Below, one piece after another: positions 51,846-59,344 of a stretch of DNA of 64,000 nucleotides. Under the pieces are notes generated by a model. It searched no databases. It saw nothing but the letters and a program-made list of their open reading frames with translations, and had not been told where the DNA came from. A program made the position numbers and the translations under genes. The stretch spans positions 1 to 64,000 of the forward strand of contig JAJFKF010000141.1 of NCBI GenBank assembly GCA_021773365.1, read 5' to 3'. Origin of the DNA: Gammaproteobacteria bacterium (GTDB lineage Bacteria; Pseudomonadota; Gammaproteobacteria; Steroidobacterales; Steroidobacteraceae). Within the stretch, counting starts at the first letter, position 1. Each line of letters begins with the position of its first letter.

Positions 51846-52468
51846 GGCAGCCAGCCGGGCTGCCCGCCCTGGACCTTCAGCAAATGCAGCCGCAGCCCCT
51901 CATCATCCTCCAGCGCCAGACGGATCGAGGCCGGCGAAGGCTGCGCCCGCCATCGCAGAGAGCGATACAGAATGCCCACGCCACCGCTTTCCATGGCCGC
52001 AAGCTTCAGTCGCCGCAGCCACTGCATGGAGGCCTGATCCATCCAGCCCAGCACCGCGCAGCAGGCCCCCGAGCGCAGCGCCTGCTCCATCGCCCACAGA
52101 CCCTGCGCCGGCGAGGCCGTTCTCACGATCAGCTGCCGCGCCGGATCCAGCTCCCAGGCACCGAGCGCCGGCGCATAGGGCATATGGGGCGGATCAATCC
52201 AGCCCAGGGCAGAGGTAAGGGCAGCGGTACAGGACGCCCCGGCGCGCCCCAGGTGACGCAGCAGCGGAACGAACAGGCGCAGTTCCCCCACCCCGGGCTG
52301 CTCATGCAGCACCTCGATCAGCGCCGGCACCAGCCAGCCCCCACCCGGCAGCCGCGCATCCAGCCCGGCATGCCCGGTAGGCACCGCCACACGCCGCGCC
52401 CGCGCCTGCGCGTCCGCCCGCCACAGGGCAGGATGGTCAGATAAAAGAGTATCCAGACGGGTCGACAT
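51836..52468 (-). CDS. imuA: ImuA, SulA/RecA-like mutasome protein
   Basis: 210 residues. The opening VAVPTGHAGLDARLPGGGWLVPALIEVL and the EQPGVGELRLFVPLL segment are the recognisable ImuA pattern (a RecA/SulA-like fold that has lost a classic Walker A). The C-terminal LLKVQGGQPGWLPWQ is also typical. ImuA binds ImuB and is needed for SOS-induced mutagenesis. Two LexA boxes lie 15 and 34 bases before the start, so it heads an SOS operon. No clear Shine-Dalgarno site precedes the ATG. Confidence 0.92.
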   Translation of the reverse strand: MSTRLDTLLSDHPALWRADAQARARRVAVPTGHAGLDARLPGGGWLVPALIEVLHEQPGVGELRLFVPLLRHLGRAGASCTAALTSALGWIDPPHMPYAPALGAWELDPARQLIVRTASPAQGLWAMEQALRSGACCAVLGWMDQASMQWLRRLKLAAMESGGVGILYRSLRWRAQPSPASIRLALEDDEGLRLHLLKVQGGQPGWLPWQ

Positions 52469-52482
52469 GGGAGGCAGAGAAG

Positions 52483-52498
52483 CTGTATATCAAGCCAG
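52483..52498 (-). promoter_or_regulatory. LexA box 1 before imuA
   Basis: CTG-N10-CAG (CTG at 52483, CAG at 52496-52498) with the TATAT run found in gammaproteobacterial LexA operators. It is 15 bases before the imuA ATG. LexA bound here would block transcription of imuA-imuB until DNA damage. Confidence 0.75.
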
Positions 52499-52501
52499 TA
52501 C

Positions 52502-52517
52502 CTGGTTTTATATACAG
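52502..52517 (-). promoter_or_regulatory. LexA box 2 before imuA
   Basis: A second CTG-N10-CAG (CTG at 52502, CAG at 52515-52517), with TATATA next to the CAG. It starts 19 bases after the first box, about two helical turns, so two LexA dimers would sit on the same face of the DNA. Confidence 0.75.
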
Positions 52518-52565
52518 CATCTGCCAGAGAAGATGCAATCAGCAATTAAGGGAATGGGGCCTATC

Positions 52566-52684
52566 GGCGGAGGCTGGATCGGGGAGGGGTTTACCGGGGT
52601 GTGAAAAACAGGATGTTTTTCCCACAGCCTACAGGGATGTATTCACGGCGGCCCGGTAAACCCCTCCCCGATCCAGCCTCCGCC
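52566..52684. repeat. 119-bp element with perfect 33-bp inverted arms and nested hairpin
   Basis: Arms 52566-52598 and 52652-52684 are exact reverse complements. The 53-base centre holds a further hairpin, GAAAAACA-GGA-TGTTTTTC, and the segment read on the minus strand as CCGTGAATACATCCCTGTAG. I recall that last kind of sequence as a common intergenic repeat in several gammaproteobacteria, but I cannot verify this. It lies between a small gene and the LexA-controlled imuA promoter and could end transcription from the small gene. Confidence 0.85.
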
Positions 52685-52704
52685 CAGCACGGGCTCGAAT
52701 CAGA

Positions 52705-52902
52705 TCAACGAGGCCGACGCACCTGCCTGGAAGCACCCTGCCGCCCGAACCAGCTGCGCCGGATCGCCGTGGCGCTGCCGTCATATTCGTCGCTGCGGTC
52801 ATGACCGCGGGCCCAGTCGCGCCAGCGCTCACAACCCTCATCGGCGGTGTAGAAACCGCTGTTCTGTGCCTGCGGGCGAACCCGTGATTCACTCTTGCCC
52901 AT
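52705..52902 (-). CDS. Small basic hypothetical protein
   Basis: 65 residues. The ATG at 52902 has a good GGGAG site about seven bases upstream, and codon use fits the neighbours, which is why I accept it. The sequence is rich in Arg, Ser, Gly and Asp, with a central GCERWRDWARGHDRSDEYDGS motif and a basic tail RQVRRPR. It has no signal or membrane segment. I do not recognise a family; its size and charge would suit a nucleic-acid or ribosome-associated protein, but that is a guess. It is divergent from ppc and precedes the 119-bp inverted element. Confidence 0.55.
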   Translation of the reverse strand: MGKSESRVRPQAQNSGFYTADEGCERWRDWARGHDRSDEYDGSATAIRRSWFGRQGASRQVRRPR

Positions 52903-53061
52903 TGCCGCTCTCCCACTCTATCCGGCGCTGCCCAACACGTCGCTTCGGGACACAGCATCCTCCTGCAGCCCCGGCAAAACCATGCGCCAATCTGCAAGAG
53001 CAGGTACGAAATCCCCCCAATTCGCCACACGCGTGACCTATCGCACACTCTTTTTGGCATC

Positions 53062-55803
53062 ATGCGCCTCCTCATGCACCGTCACGAGATCCACTTTCCG
53101 GCCAAAGACATCGAACTGCGCGACGACGTGCATGCCCTGGGCGACCTGGTCGGCGCGGTGGTGCGCGAACAGGGCGGAGAGAAGCTTTTCGAGCAGGTGG
53201 AGGGCGACCGCGTAGCTGCCATCCGGCGGCGCGCGGGCGAGGCTGAGGCCAAGGCGCAAGGAACAATCGAGCTGACCATTCGCACCCAGGACCGCCCGCC
53301 CGGGCTGGCGCGCAACCTGGTGCGGGCCTTCTCCACCTGGTTCCGCATGGTCAACATCGCCGAGAATGTGCACCGCATCCGCCGGCGCCGTCAGTACTTC
53401 ATGAGCGAGACGGCGCCGCAGCCCTTCGGCATCGGCACCTGCCTGCAGCAACTGAAGCGGGAAGGCCTGACCCTCGAACAAACCCTGCAACTGCTGCGCG
53501 GCATGCGCATCGAGCCGGTACTCACCGCCCATCCCACCGAATCCACCCGCCGCACACTGCTGCGCAAGCAACAGAGCATCGCCCGTCTCCTGCTCGGACG
53601 GCTCGATCCCACGCTCACCCCGCAGGAAGTGCGCAGCCTCCTCGGCCAGCTACGTACCGAGATCACCACCGGCTGGCAGACCGAAGAGCACCCACGCCAA
53701 CGCCTCACAGCGGCGGACGAACGCGAGCACGTGCTGTTCTACCTGGCCGAAATTCTCTACCGCATCGTGCCGGCCTTCTACGAGGAGCTGGAAACAGCGC
53801 TGGAAAAAACCTTCGACGCCGCACCCGGCACCGTGGAGCCGCCGGACATCCTGCATTTCGGCAGCTGGGTGGGCGGGGACATGGACGGCAATCCGGACGT
53901 GCACGCCAAAACCATCCGCGAAACCCTGGCGCGCCATCACCAGCTCATCGTTTCCACCTACTTCAGCGAGTGCCAGAAGCTCGCCGCCGTGCTAAGCCAG
54001 AGCGCCAATCGCGTGGCCATTTCCCAGGCGCTGCAGCGGCGCATCGAGGAATACACCACCCTGCTGCCCAACGCACGCATGCAATCCGCCTCGCGGCACG
54101 ATCGCATGCCGTACCGGATTTTCTTCCACCAGGTGGCCCAGCGCCTGCGCAACACCTACGACGGCAATTCCAATCACTACGACACCGCCGCGCAGCTCAT
54201 GGCCGATGTGCAAATGGCGGCGGACAGCCTGAAGGAAAACCAGGGCATCAACGCCGGCTACCATGTCGTGCGAAGACTCCTGCGCCGCATTCGCACTTTC
54301 GGTTTTCATCTGGCAACCCTGGACGTGCGCCAGCACAGCGACGTGCATCGGAATGTGCTGGCGCAGGGCCTGGATGATGAACTCTGGAGCACGCGCGGCA
54401 CAGATGAGCGCCTGCAGCGTCTGCGCCAGGCCCTGGAGCGCGATGAAGGCCCCAAGGGTGTTTTTGATGCAATCGGCCGGCGCACGTTGTCGGTGTTCGA
54501 GGCCATATCCAACAGCCGCCACAAGTACGGACGCGAGGCCATCGGCGCCTACATCGTCAGCGGCGCACAGCATGCGGAAGATGTCCTTGGCGTCCTGCTG
54601 CTGGCACGCTGGGCGGAGGTCACCAGCCGCAAGACCGGCGAAGTACCGCTGGATGTCGTACCCATGTTTGATTCGGTGGCGACACTGAAGATCTGCGGTA
54701 CAGCCATGCGCCAGCTCATTGATGAGCCGGTTTACTGCCGCCACCTGCAGGCGCGCGGCGCCCGCCAGCGGGTGCTGGTGGGTTACTCCGGCAGCAACAA
54801 GGAGGCCGGCATCGCCATGTCCCGCTGGGCGGCGCATCGCGCACAGACCGACCTGATGCGCGCGCTGAAGGACACCGGATTCAAGCTCATCATCGGTCAT
54901 GCACGCGGCGGCACCATCAGCCGTGGCGGTGGTCGCATTGATGCGCTGGTACGCAGCGCCCCGCCCGGCGCCATCAGCGAGACCCTGCGCGTAACCGAGC
55001 AGGGCGAGGTGCTGCACCAAAGCTACGGCCTGCGGCCCATTGCGATGCGCAGCCTGGAGCGGGCGTTTTACGCGCTGGCACAAGCCTCACACGCCAACAT
55101 GCACGAGGTCACGGAGGATCCGCGCTTCGTGCAGATCATGGAGCTGCTGTCGGCCACCGGTGCGCAGGCGCATCGCCAGCTGCTCGCCGAACCGGGCTTC
55201 GATCATTACTTCAGGCAGATCACGCCGGTGGATGTCATCGAGCGCATGCAGATCGGTGGCCGCACTACCGCGGGCGACGCGCAGGATCCGTTCCACACAC
55301 TGCGCCCGATTCCATGGGTTTTCGCCTGGACACAAACCCGGCTGATGCTGCCGGGTTGGTACGGCATGGGCATGGGTCTGCAGGCGGTTGTCGACAGGCA
55401 CGGCATGGATCTACTGCGGCAGATGCGCGAGCAGTGGTTCTTTTTCCAGGCCCTTGTTGACGACGTGGAAGCCATGCTGGCGCGCACGGACTTCGAGATC
55501 GCCGTGTTCTACAACGAGCTGGCCGGGGAGGACCTGCGCAGGTTCTTCGCACCGTTGCGCGCGGAGTTCGAGCTCACCCGGCGGCTGGTACTGGAGATCA
55601 AGGGCTGCGAGAACCTGCTGGATGGCGACCCCACGCTGCAGCGTTCCATCATGCTGCGCAATCCGTACGTGGACCCGATGAACCTGATGCAGGTGGACCT
55701 GCTCAAGCGCTGGCGGGCAAGCGGGCGGGAGGACGCGCAGTTGTTTGTCGCGCTGCTGGATTCGATTACGGGGATTGCGCAGGGGTTGCAAAGCACCGGT
55801 TAG
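53062..55803 (+). CDS. ppc: Phosphoenolpyruvate carboxylase
   Basis: 913 residues, normal for the family. It adds bicarbonate to PEP to give oxaloacetate and refill the TCA cycle. Catalytic and binding motifs are in order: VLTAHPTESTRRT (catalytic His), FGSWVGGDMDGNP, VLVGYSGSNKEAGI, GHARGGTISRGGGR (the mobile Gly loop), RPIPWVFAWTQTR, and RNPYVDPMNLMQVDLLKRWR, ending in STG. Several motif positions differ from the common form (GGDMDGNP for GGDRDGNP, GYSGSNKEAG for GYSDSNKDAG). It is cytoplasmic and a single gene. Its stop overlaps that of the convergent lipoprotein gene by four bases. Start: ATG at 53062, or 53074. Confidence 0.95.
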   Translation: MRLLMHRHEIHFPAKDIELRDDVHALGDLVGAVVREQGGEKLFEQVEGDRVAAIRRRAGEAEAKAQGTIELTIRTQDRPPGLARNLVRAFSTWFRMVNIAENVHRIRRRRQYFMSETAPQPFGIGTCLQQLKREGLTLEQTLQLLRGMRIEPVLTAHPTESTRRTLLRKQQSIARLLLGRLDPTLTPQEVRSLLGQLRTEITTGWQTEEHPRQRLTAADEREHVLFYLAEILYRIVPAFYEELETALEKTFDAAPGTVEPPDILHFGSWVGGDMDGNPDVHAKTIRETLARHHQLIVSTYFSECQKLAAVLSQSANRVAISQALQRRIEEYTTLLPNARMQSASRHDRMPYRIFFHQVAQRLRNTYDGNSNHYDTAAQLMADVQMAADSLKENQGINAGYHVVRRLLRRIRTFGFHLATLDVRQHSDVHRNVLAQGLDDELWSTRGTDERLQRLRQALERDEGPKGVFDAIGRRTLSVFEAISNSRHKYGREAIGAYIVSGAQHAEDVLGVLLLARWAEVTSRKTGEVPLDVVPMFDSVATLKICGTAMRQLIDEPVYCRHLQARGARQRVLVGYSGSNKEAGIAMSRWAAHRAQTDLMRALKDTGFKLIIGHARGGTISRGGGRIDALVRSAPPGAISETLRVTEQGEVLHQSYGLRPIAMRSLERAFYALAQASHANMHEVTEDPRFVQIMELLSATGAQAHRQLLAEPGFDHYFRQITPVDVIERMQIGGRTTAGDAQDPFHTLRPIPWVFAWTQTRLMLPGWYGMGMGLQAVVDRHGMDLLRQMREQWFFFQALVDDVEAMLARTDFEIAVFYNELAGEDLRRFFAPLRAEFELTRRLVLEIKGCENLLDGDPTLQRSIMLRNPYVDPMNLMQVDLLKRWRASGREDAQLFVALLDSITGIAQGLQSTG

Positions 55804-57356
55804 GAGCCCGAGGTCACCGCCTGTTGCTGCGGCAGGACCATGAACTTGTACCCATCCCCTTCGGAGAAATACAGCCTGTCGCGATGAGCCTGCAGCCATG
55901 CCGCCCACTCGCCGGCAGTCTGGAAGGACTCGTTGGTATACCGGGCCAGGATACGATTGGCCATCGGCGCCCGTTTACCTTCCTGCAGCATCCCGACCGC
56001 TGCTTCCAGCAATTCCACGCGGCTGTTGCGGATACCCAGCGCCCTGGCATCCTCGTCCACTGCCACCTGGAACAGCCCCCTGCCCGAAGGCACCGGATAA
56101 AAGTAGTCCATGTTCTCGGCGTAGTAGCGCTCGTACGCCGCCCAGTCCTCGCCAAACTTGTCCTTGAGCATCTGCGGCTCGTGACGGATGGTCCAGGCCC
56201 GGATCTCCGAGCGCGCCGGCATGTTCAGTATGACCTGCTCGATCTCATTGAGCGTTTCGCCGGCATCCTTCCTGGCCTGCAGTTTCTTCTTCTGTTCGAT
56301 GGATTTGCGATTGCCTTCCTCGAAGTACGCCTGCCAGGCCGCCCATCCCCGGTCGGTCATGGTCCACTGCTGCTCGCGCTGGTACTCCCGCAGCGGCATG
56401 TACTTGATCTTCCGCGTGATCTGAGCGGCGCCCTTGAACGGGGCGATATAGTGAATCGAATTGATGAAGGCCCGTTTGGCGCTGTCAGTCATGTACGGAG
56501 GCGCGGCTGCAAACCCCCAGTGGAAGAAATTGGCGTGCCGGCCGATGGCCATTGAGTTCACTCCCTTGTCGCAGTGACCGCTGGAAATCCACTCGGCATC
56601 AATGCCATTGTCAAACCCGTAGCCCGTTGACACCAGCCCGATCGGGAAGCCGTTGCCATCGTGGTAGCCCTCGGTCTGCGTGCGCCACATCGGCATGGTG
56701 TCGCCCAGATCGCGGCCGCTGTAGCGGGCCTTGTAGTTGCCGGGCACCGTGCGGTCTTCGTAGGTAATCTGCACTTCGTAGGGGGTGTGAAAAATCGGGT
56801 GATCGAGCTTCATGCCGTGGGCATGGGCATCCAGGCACAGACACAGGTGGTTGATCTTCAGCTCGCGGCCCTGGCCGATGAAGGCCGATGGCTCGCCGAT
56901 CATTACAGTGGCGTGACTGTATTCCCTGGACAGATACTGCGGCTGTTTGCGCACCCCGTCATCGCTGACTTCCGGTGTGCCGTCGTCCGGTGATTTCGGC
57001 AGATAGCCGTCAATGATGGTGACGTCATAGTCCGTCGACATCGCTTCCTTGTAAGCGTCGGCGTACACCACCTGCACAGTGTCGAAGTACTGTTTCAGAA
57101 ATGCTTCGAACTCACCGGCCCGGCTCCTGAGCAATTCGCCGGCCCGGGTGGGGTTGCCCGAAGATATCATCAGGAACCGCTCCGTTATCGGCAACTGCGG
57201 ATCGGTGCCCACATACAGAATCCGCAGATCGGACTTTTCAATCTGTTCGGTTGCAGCCTGCTCCGGCTGCCTGCCACAGCCTGCCGCCAGGGTAGTCATA
57301 GCCAGAATCAGCAGCATCCTGCCGATCGGCGCGAACGGGCCGTTGATGGAATGCAT
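55800..57356 (-). CDS. Lipoprotein of unknown function (system 4 locus)
   Basis: 518 residues from the ATG at 57356. The signal ends in the lipobox LAAGC. The mature N-terminus (LRILYVGTDPQLPITERFLM, then VVYADAYKEAMSTDYDVTIIDGYLP) looks like an alpha/beta Rossmann-type or ThuA-like domain. The middle has several His, Asp and Cys (LCLCLDAHAHGMKLDHPIFH; WISSGHCDKGVNSMAIG; HANFFHWGFAAAPPYMT), which could form a metal site. A Lys/Glu-rich helical stretch follows. I do not recognise the family. Its start lies 49 bases inside the truncated DsbD-like gene. A later start at 57317 (MLLILAM) is possible, but its spacing to a ribosome site is poor. Confidence 0.75.
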   Translation of the reverse strand: MHSINGPFAPIGRMLLILAMTTLAAGCGRQPEQAATEQIEKSDLRILYVGTDPQLPITERFLMISSGNPTRAGELLRSRAGEFEAFLKQYFDTVQVVYADAYKEAMSTDYDVTIIDGYLPKSPDDGTPEVSDDGVRKQPQYLSREYSHATVMIGEPSAFIGQGRELKINHLCLCLDAHAHGMKLDHPIFHTPYEVQITYEDRTVPGNYKARYSGRDLGDTMPMWRTQTEGYHDGNGFPIGLVSTGYGFDNGIDAEWISSGHCDKGVNSMAIGRHANFFHWGFAAAPPYMTDSAKRAFINSIHYIAPFKGAAQITRKIKYMPLREYQREQQWTMTDRGWAAWQAYFEEGNRKSIEQKKKLQARKDAGETLNEIEQVILNMPARSEIRAWTIRHEPQMLKDKFGEDWAAYERYYAENMDYFYPVPSGRGLFQVAVDEDARALGIRNSRVELLEAAVGMLQEGKRAPMANRILARYTNESFQTAGEWAAWLQAHRDRLYFSEGDGYKFMVLPQQQAVTSGS

Positions 57357-57742
57357 AGACGTATTTTCTCCAGCCCGTGGTCCGGCAGCTGCAGCAGCCA
57401 CTCGGTGGCCACGTACGGCTCACCGGGTGGAACATAGCGGTATATACGCCAGCCCGGATGCATCCTGAGCTTCAGCACCACCGCGGCGGTTTCCCCGGCG
57501 CGGGCGAACCCGGGAATGATCGCGGCCGCCATCGCGACCGGATCGACCTCGCTGGGTTCGGCCACCTCGATGGCATCGATCGCTGCCTGCAATGACGCCG
57601 ATACAGGGCGCTCCTCGTTCGATGTCACGGCGCCAGTCTCGGCGGTGGCGTTAATAGCAGGCGCTGTCTCGCCGGCATCCTTGCAGCCGCCGAGGGCGCC
57701 GCAGACCACGCCGCATAGCAGGATGAACAACAACCGTCGCAT
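57308..57742 (-). CDS. Lipoprotein with truncated DsbD-alpha-like domain
   Basis: 144 residues. The signal ends in the lipobox ALGGC. After a low-complexity stretch, residues ~85-130 (AAVVLKLRMHPGWRIYRYVPPGEPYV, then LLQLPDHGLEKI) match the start of the DsbD N-terminal domain (PF11412-like), which accepts electrons in periplasmic thiol exchange. The domain should continue for another ~60 residues, but here it stops after an unrelated basic tail (RLCIPSTARSRRSAGCC) that overlaps the next gene. No CxxC of the family is visible. It may be a remnant. It starts three bases after the TlpA-like gene, so a shared redox role was likely. Confidence 0.65.
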   Translation of the reverse strand: MRRLLFILLCGVVCGALGGCKDAGETAPAINATAETGAVTSNEERPVSASLQAAIDAIEVAEPSEVDPVAMAAAIIPGFARAGETAAVVLKLRMHPGWRIYRYVPPGEPYVATEWLLQLPDHGLEKIRLCIPSTARSRRSAGCC

Positions 57743-57745
57743 GGT

Positions 57746-58900
57746 TTACTTCGCGGCCAGCTTCGCCCTGACTTCGCTGCCGGCACCGGTCAGATCGAGT
57801 ACGACGTCGTACAGCGACTCCACGTCGTGGGTCCGCCCACGCACTATGCCCTGTTCATCGACCAGGATGTAGGTGGGCACACCATTGATGCCCCAGTCCC
57901 TGTACAGCTGCGACTGATCACCGATGTGCCAGTTCACGAAGGGCATCTTCATGCGCCGGTCCATGAACTGCTGTGCCGTTTTCATTTCCTTGTCGATGCT
58001 CAGGGTGACGACCTCGAAGTCCTGGTCCCGCAGCAGCTCCTTGAGTTTCACCACCTTTGGCAGGCTGGCCACGCAGGGCACACACCAGGTCGCCCAGAAA
58101 TCCAGCAGCACCACCTTGCCACGATACTGGCTCAGGCGCTCCTCACTACCGCCGATGCGTTGAGCACTGGCGTCCGGCAGTTCACTGCCGATGGCCAGAT
58201 GTTCCAGCGCATACAGTACGGGTTTGATGGCCTCGCGACCCGTCTTGCTGCCCCAGACCTCGACATCGCCGTACTCATCGGCCACCAGCCGGGCCATGCG
58301 TGTGACTTCCTCACGGACCGCCGCCCGCCGGGCCGCAGTGGCGCGCAGGTCATCGACCTGCATCATGCGGTCCGAGGCGGACCAGTAGGCACCGCGCGCG
58401 CGCAGCAGGCGCTCAGTGCTGCCAGCCACGACCTTGTCGACCAGATCGACACCGGCATCCCCGCCGAAGCGCACCAGTGACAGCAGCATGGCGTTCAACC
58501 GCAGATCGTTCAGATAGTGCCGCTCAAGCAGCCCGAATACCGTGCCACTGAACTTCTGACGTTCCGCGGCCGGCAGCGAGCGCAGCTCGCCAAAGACGAA
58601 ACGCAACGCCAGGAAGCCCAGGTCATCAACGGGATTGGCCTCGGCGATGCCCACGGCGGCCTCCACGGCCGGAAGCGGATCGAGCTTCTCCAGTCCAAGC
58701 GCCGCCTCGGCCTCGGCCCGCGACTTGCTTTCGTTGCCCGGCTGATGGGCCCATTGCGCATAGCTGCGCATGTTCATCTGCTGCTTGAGCTTGTAAGTCT
58801 CCACCGTCTGCCAGGCCTCGATGCGATCGAGGCCTGGCCGTGCATGGAGTACCGCAGGCAGCAGCAACAGACCCAGCAGGGCCGCGCTTGGTTTTCTCAT
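57746..58900 (-). CDS. Secreted TlpA-like thioredoxin-family protein
   Basis: 384 residues. A signal peptide covers 1-20 (LLLLPAVLHA). The first ~235 residues are helical, without a recognised domain. The C-terminal thioredoxin fold (about 240-384) has LLDFWATWCVPCVASLP, with the redox pair CVPC, and the cis-Pro region GINGVPTYILVDEQG. It is a probable periplasmic thiol-disulfide reductase. It begins directly at the stop of the TonB-receptor fragment, so it belongs to the system 4 operon, just as a thioredoxin protein follows the receptor of system 1. Confidence 0.9.
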   Translation of the reverse strand: MRKPSAALLGLLLLPAVLHARPGLDRIEAWQTVETYKLKQQMNMRSYAQWAHQPGNESKSRAEAEAALGLEKLDPLPAVEAAVGIAEANPVDDLGFLALRFVFGELRSLPAAERQKFSGTVFGLLERHYLNDLRLNAMLLSLVRFGGDAGVDLVDKVVAGSTERLLRARGAYWSASDRMMQVDDLRATAARRAAVREEVTRMARLVADEYGDVEVWGSKTGREAIKPVLYALEHLAIGSELPDASAQRIGGSEERLSQYRGKVVLLDFWATWCVPCVASLPKVVKLKELLRDQDFEVVTLSIDKEMKTAQQFMDRRMKMPFVNWHIGDQSQLYRDWGINGVPTYILVDEQGIVRGRTHDVESLYDVVLDLTGAGSEVRAKLAAK

Positions 58901-59344
58901 TCAATTCGCTCCGAAAGACTTGGTGACGTTCACATACACCCGCCGGCCTTGGGCGTTGTAGCGGCTGAAATCGATGCCGTAGCTGGTGTCATAGAACGGC
59001 GGATCCACGTCGAGCAGGTTCTGCGCACCCAGCGCCACCCGCCAGCCCTGCCGCGGTGCATTCCAGTTCACCTGCGCGTCCACGGTGGTGATGCTGCCGA
59101 CCTCGCTCTGCGGCGACGCCAGGGCGACCACACGCACAGCACTGTCATAGTTGATGTACAGGTTTGCGCCCAGGTTGCCGCGATTCCACAGCAGGCTGGG
59201 TACGACACGCCAAGCACTCGGCCCCGCTACCGTACCGTCGCGCTCCTCCACATCCGCCTGGCAACGCCCTAGAGGACTGTCCGGACAATGATCGCCGTCG
59301 CGGGGCTGGAGTCCTGCTTCAGTCATCCAGCCCCACGATCCTGA
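58901..59344 (-). pseudogene. C-terminal fragment of a second TonB-dependent receptor
   Basis: The frame continues directly after the stop of the system 4 receptor, with an ATG at 59326. It encodes only the last beta strands of a receptor: WRVVPSLLWNRGNLGANLYINYD, VDAQVNWNAPRQGWRVALGAQNLLDVDPPF, and the terminal YVNVTKSF followed by three more residues. It has no signal, STN, plug or most of the barrel. The sequence differs from the end of the intact receptor, so it came from another receptor gene whose first ~850 residues have been lost. It cannot work alone as a receptor. Confidence 0.8.
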
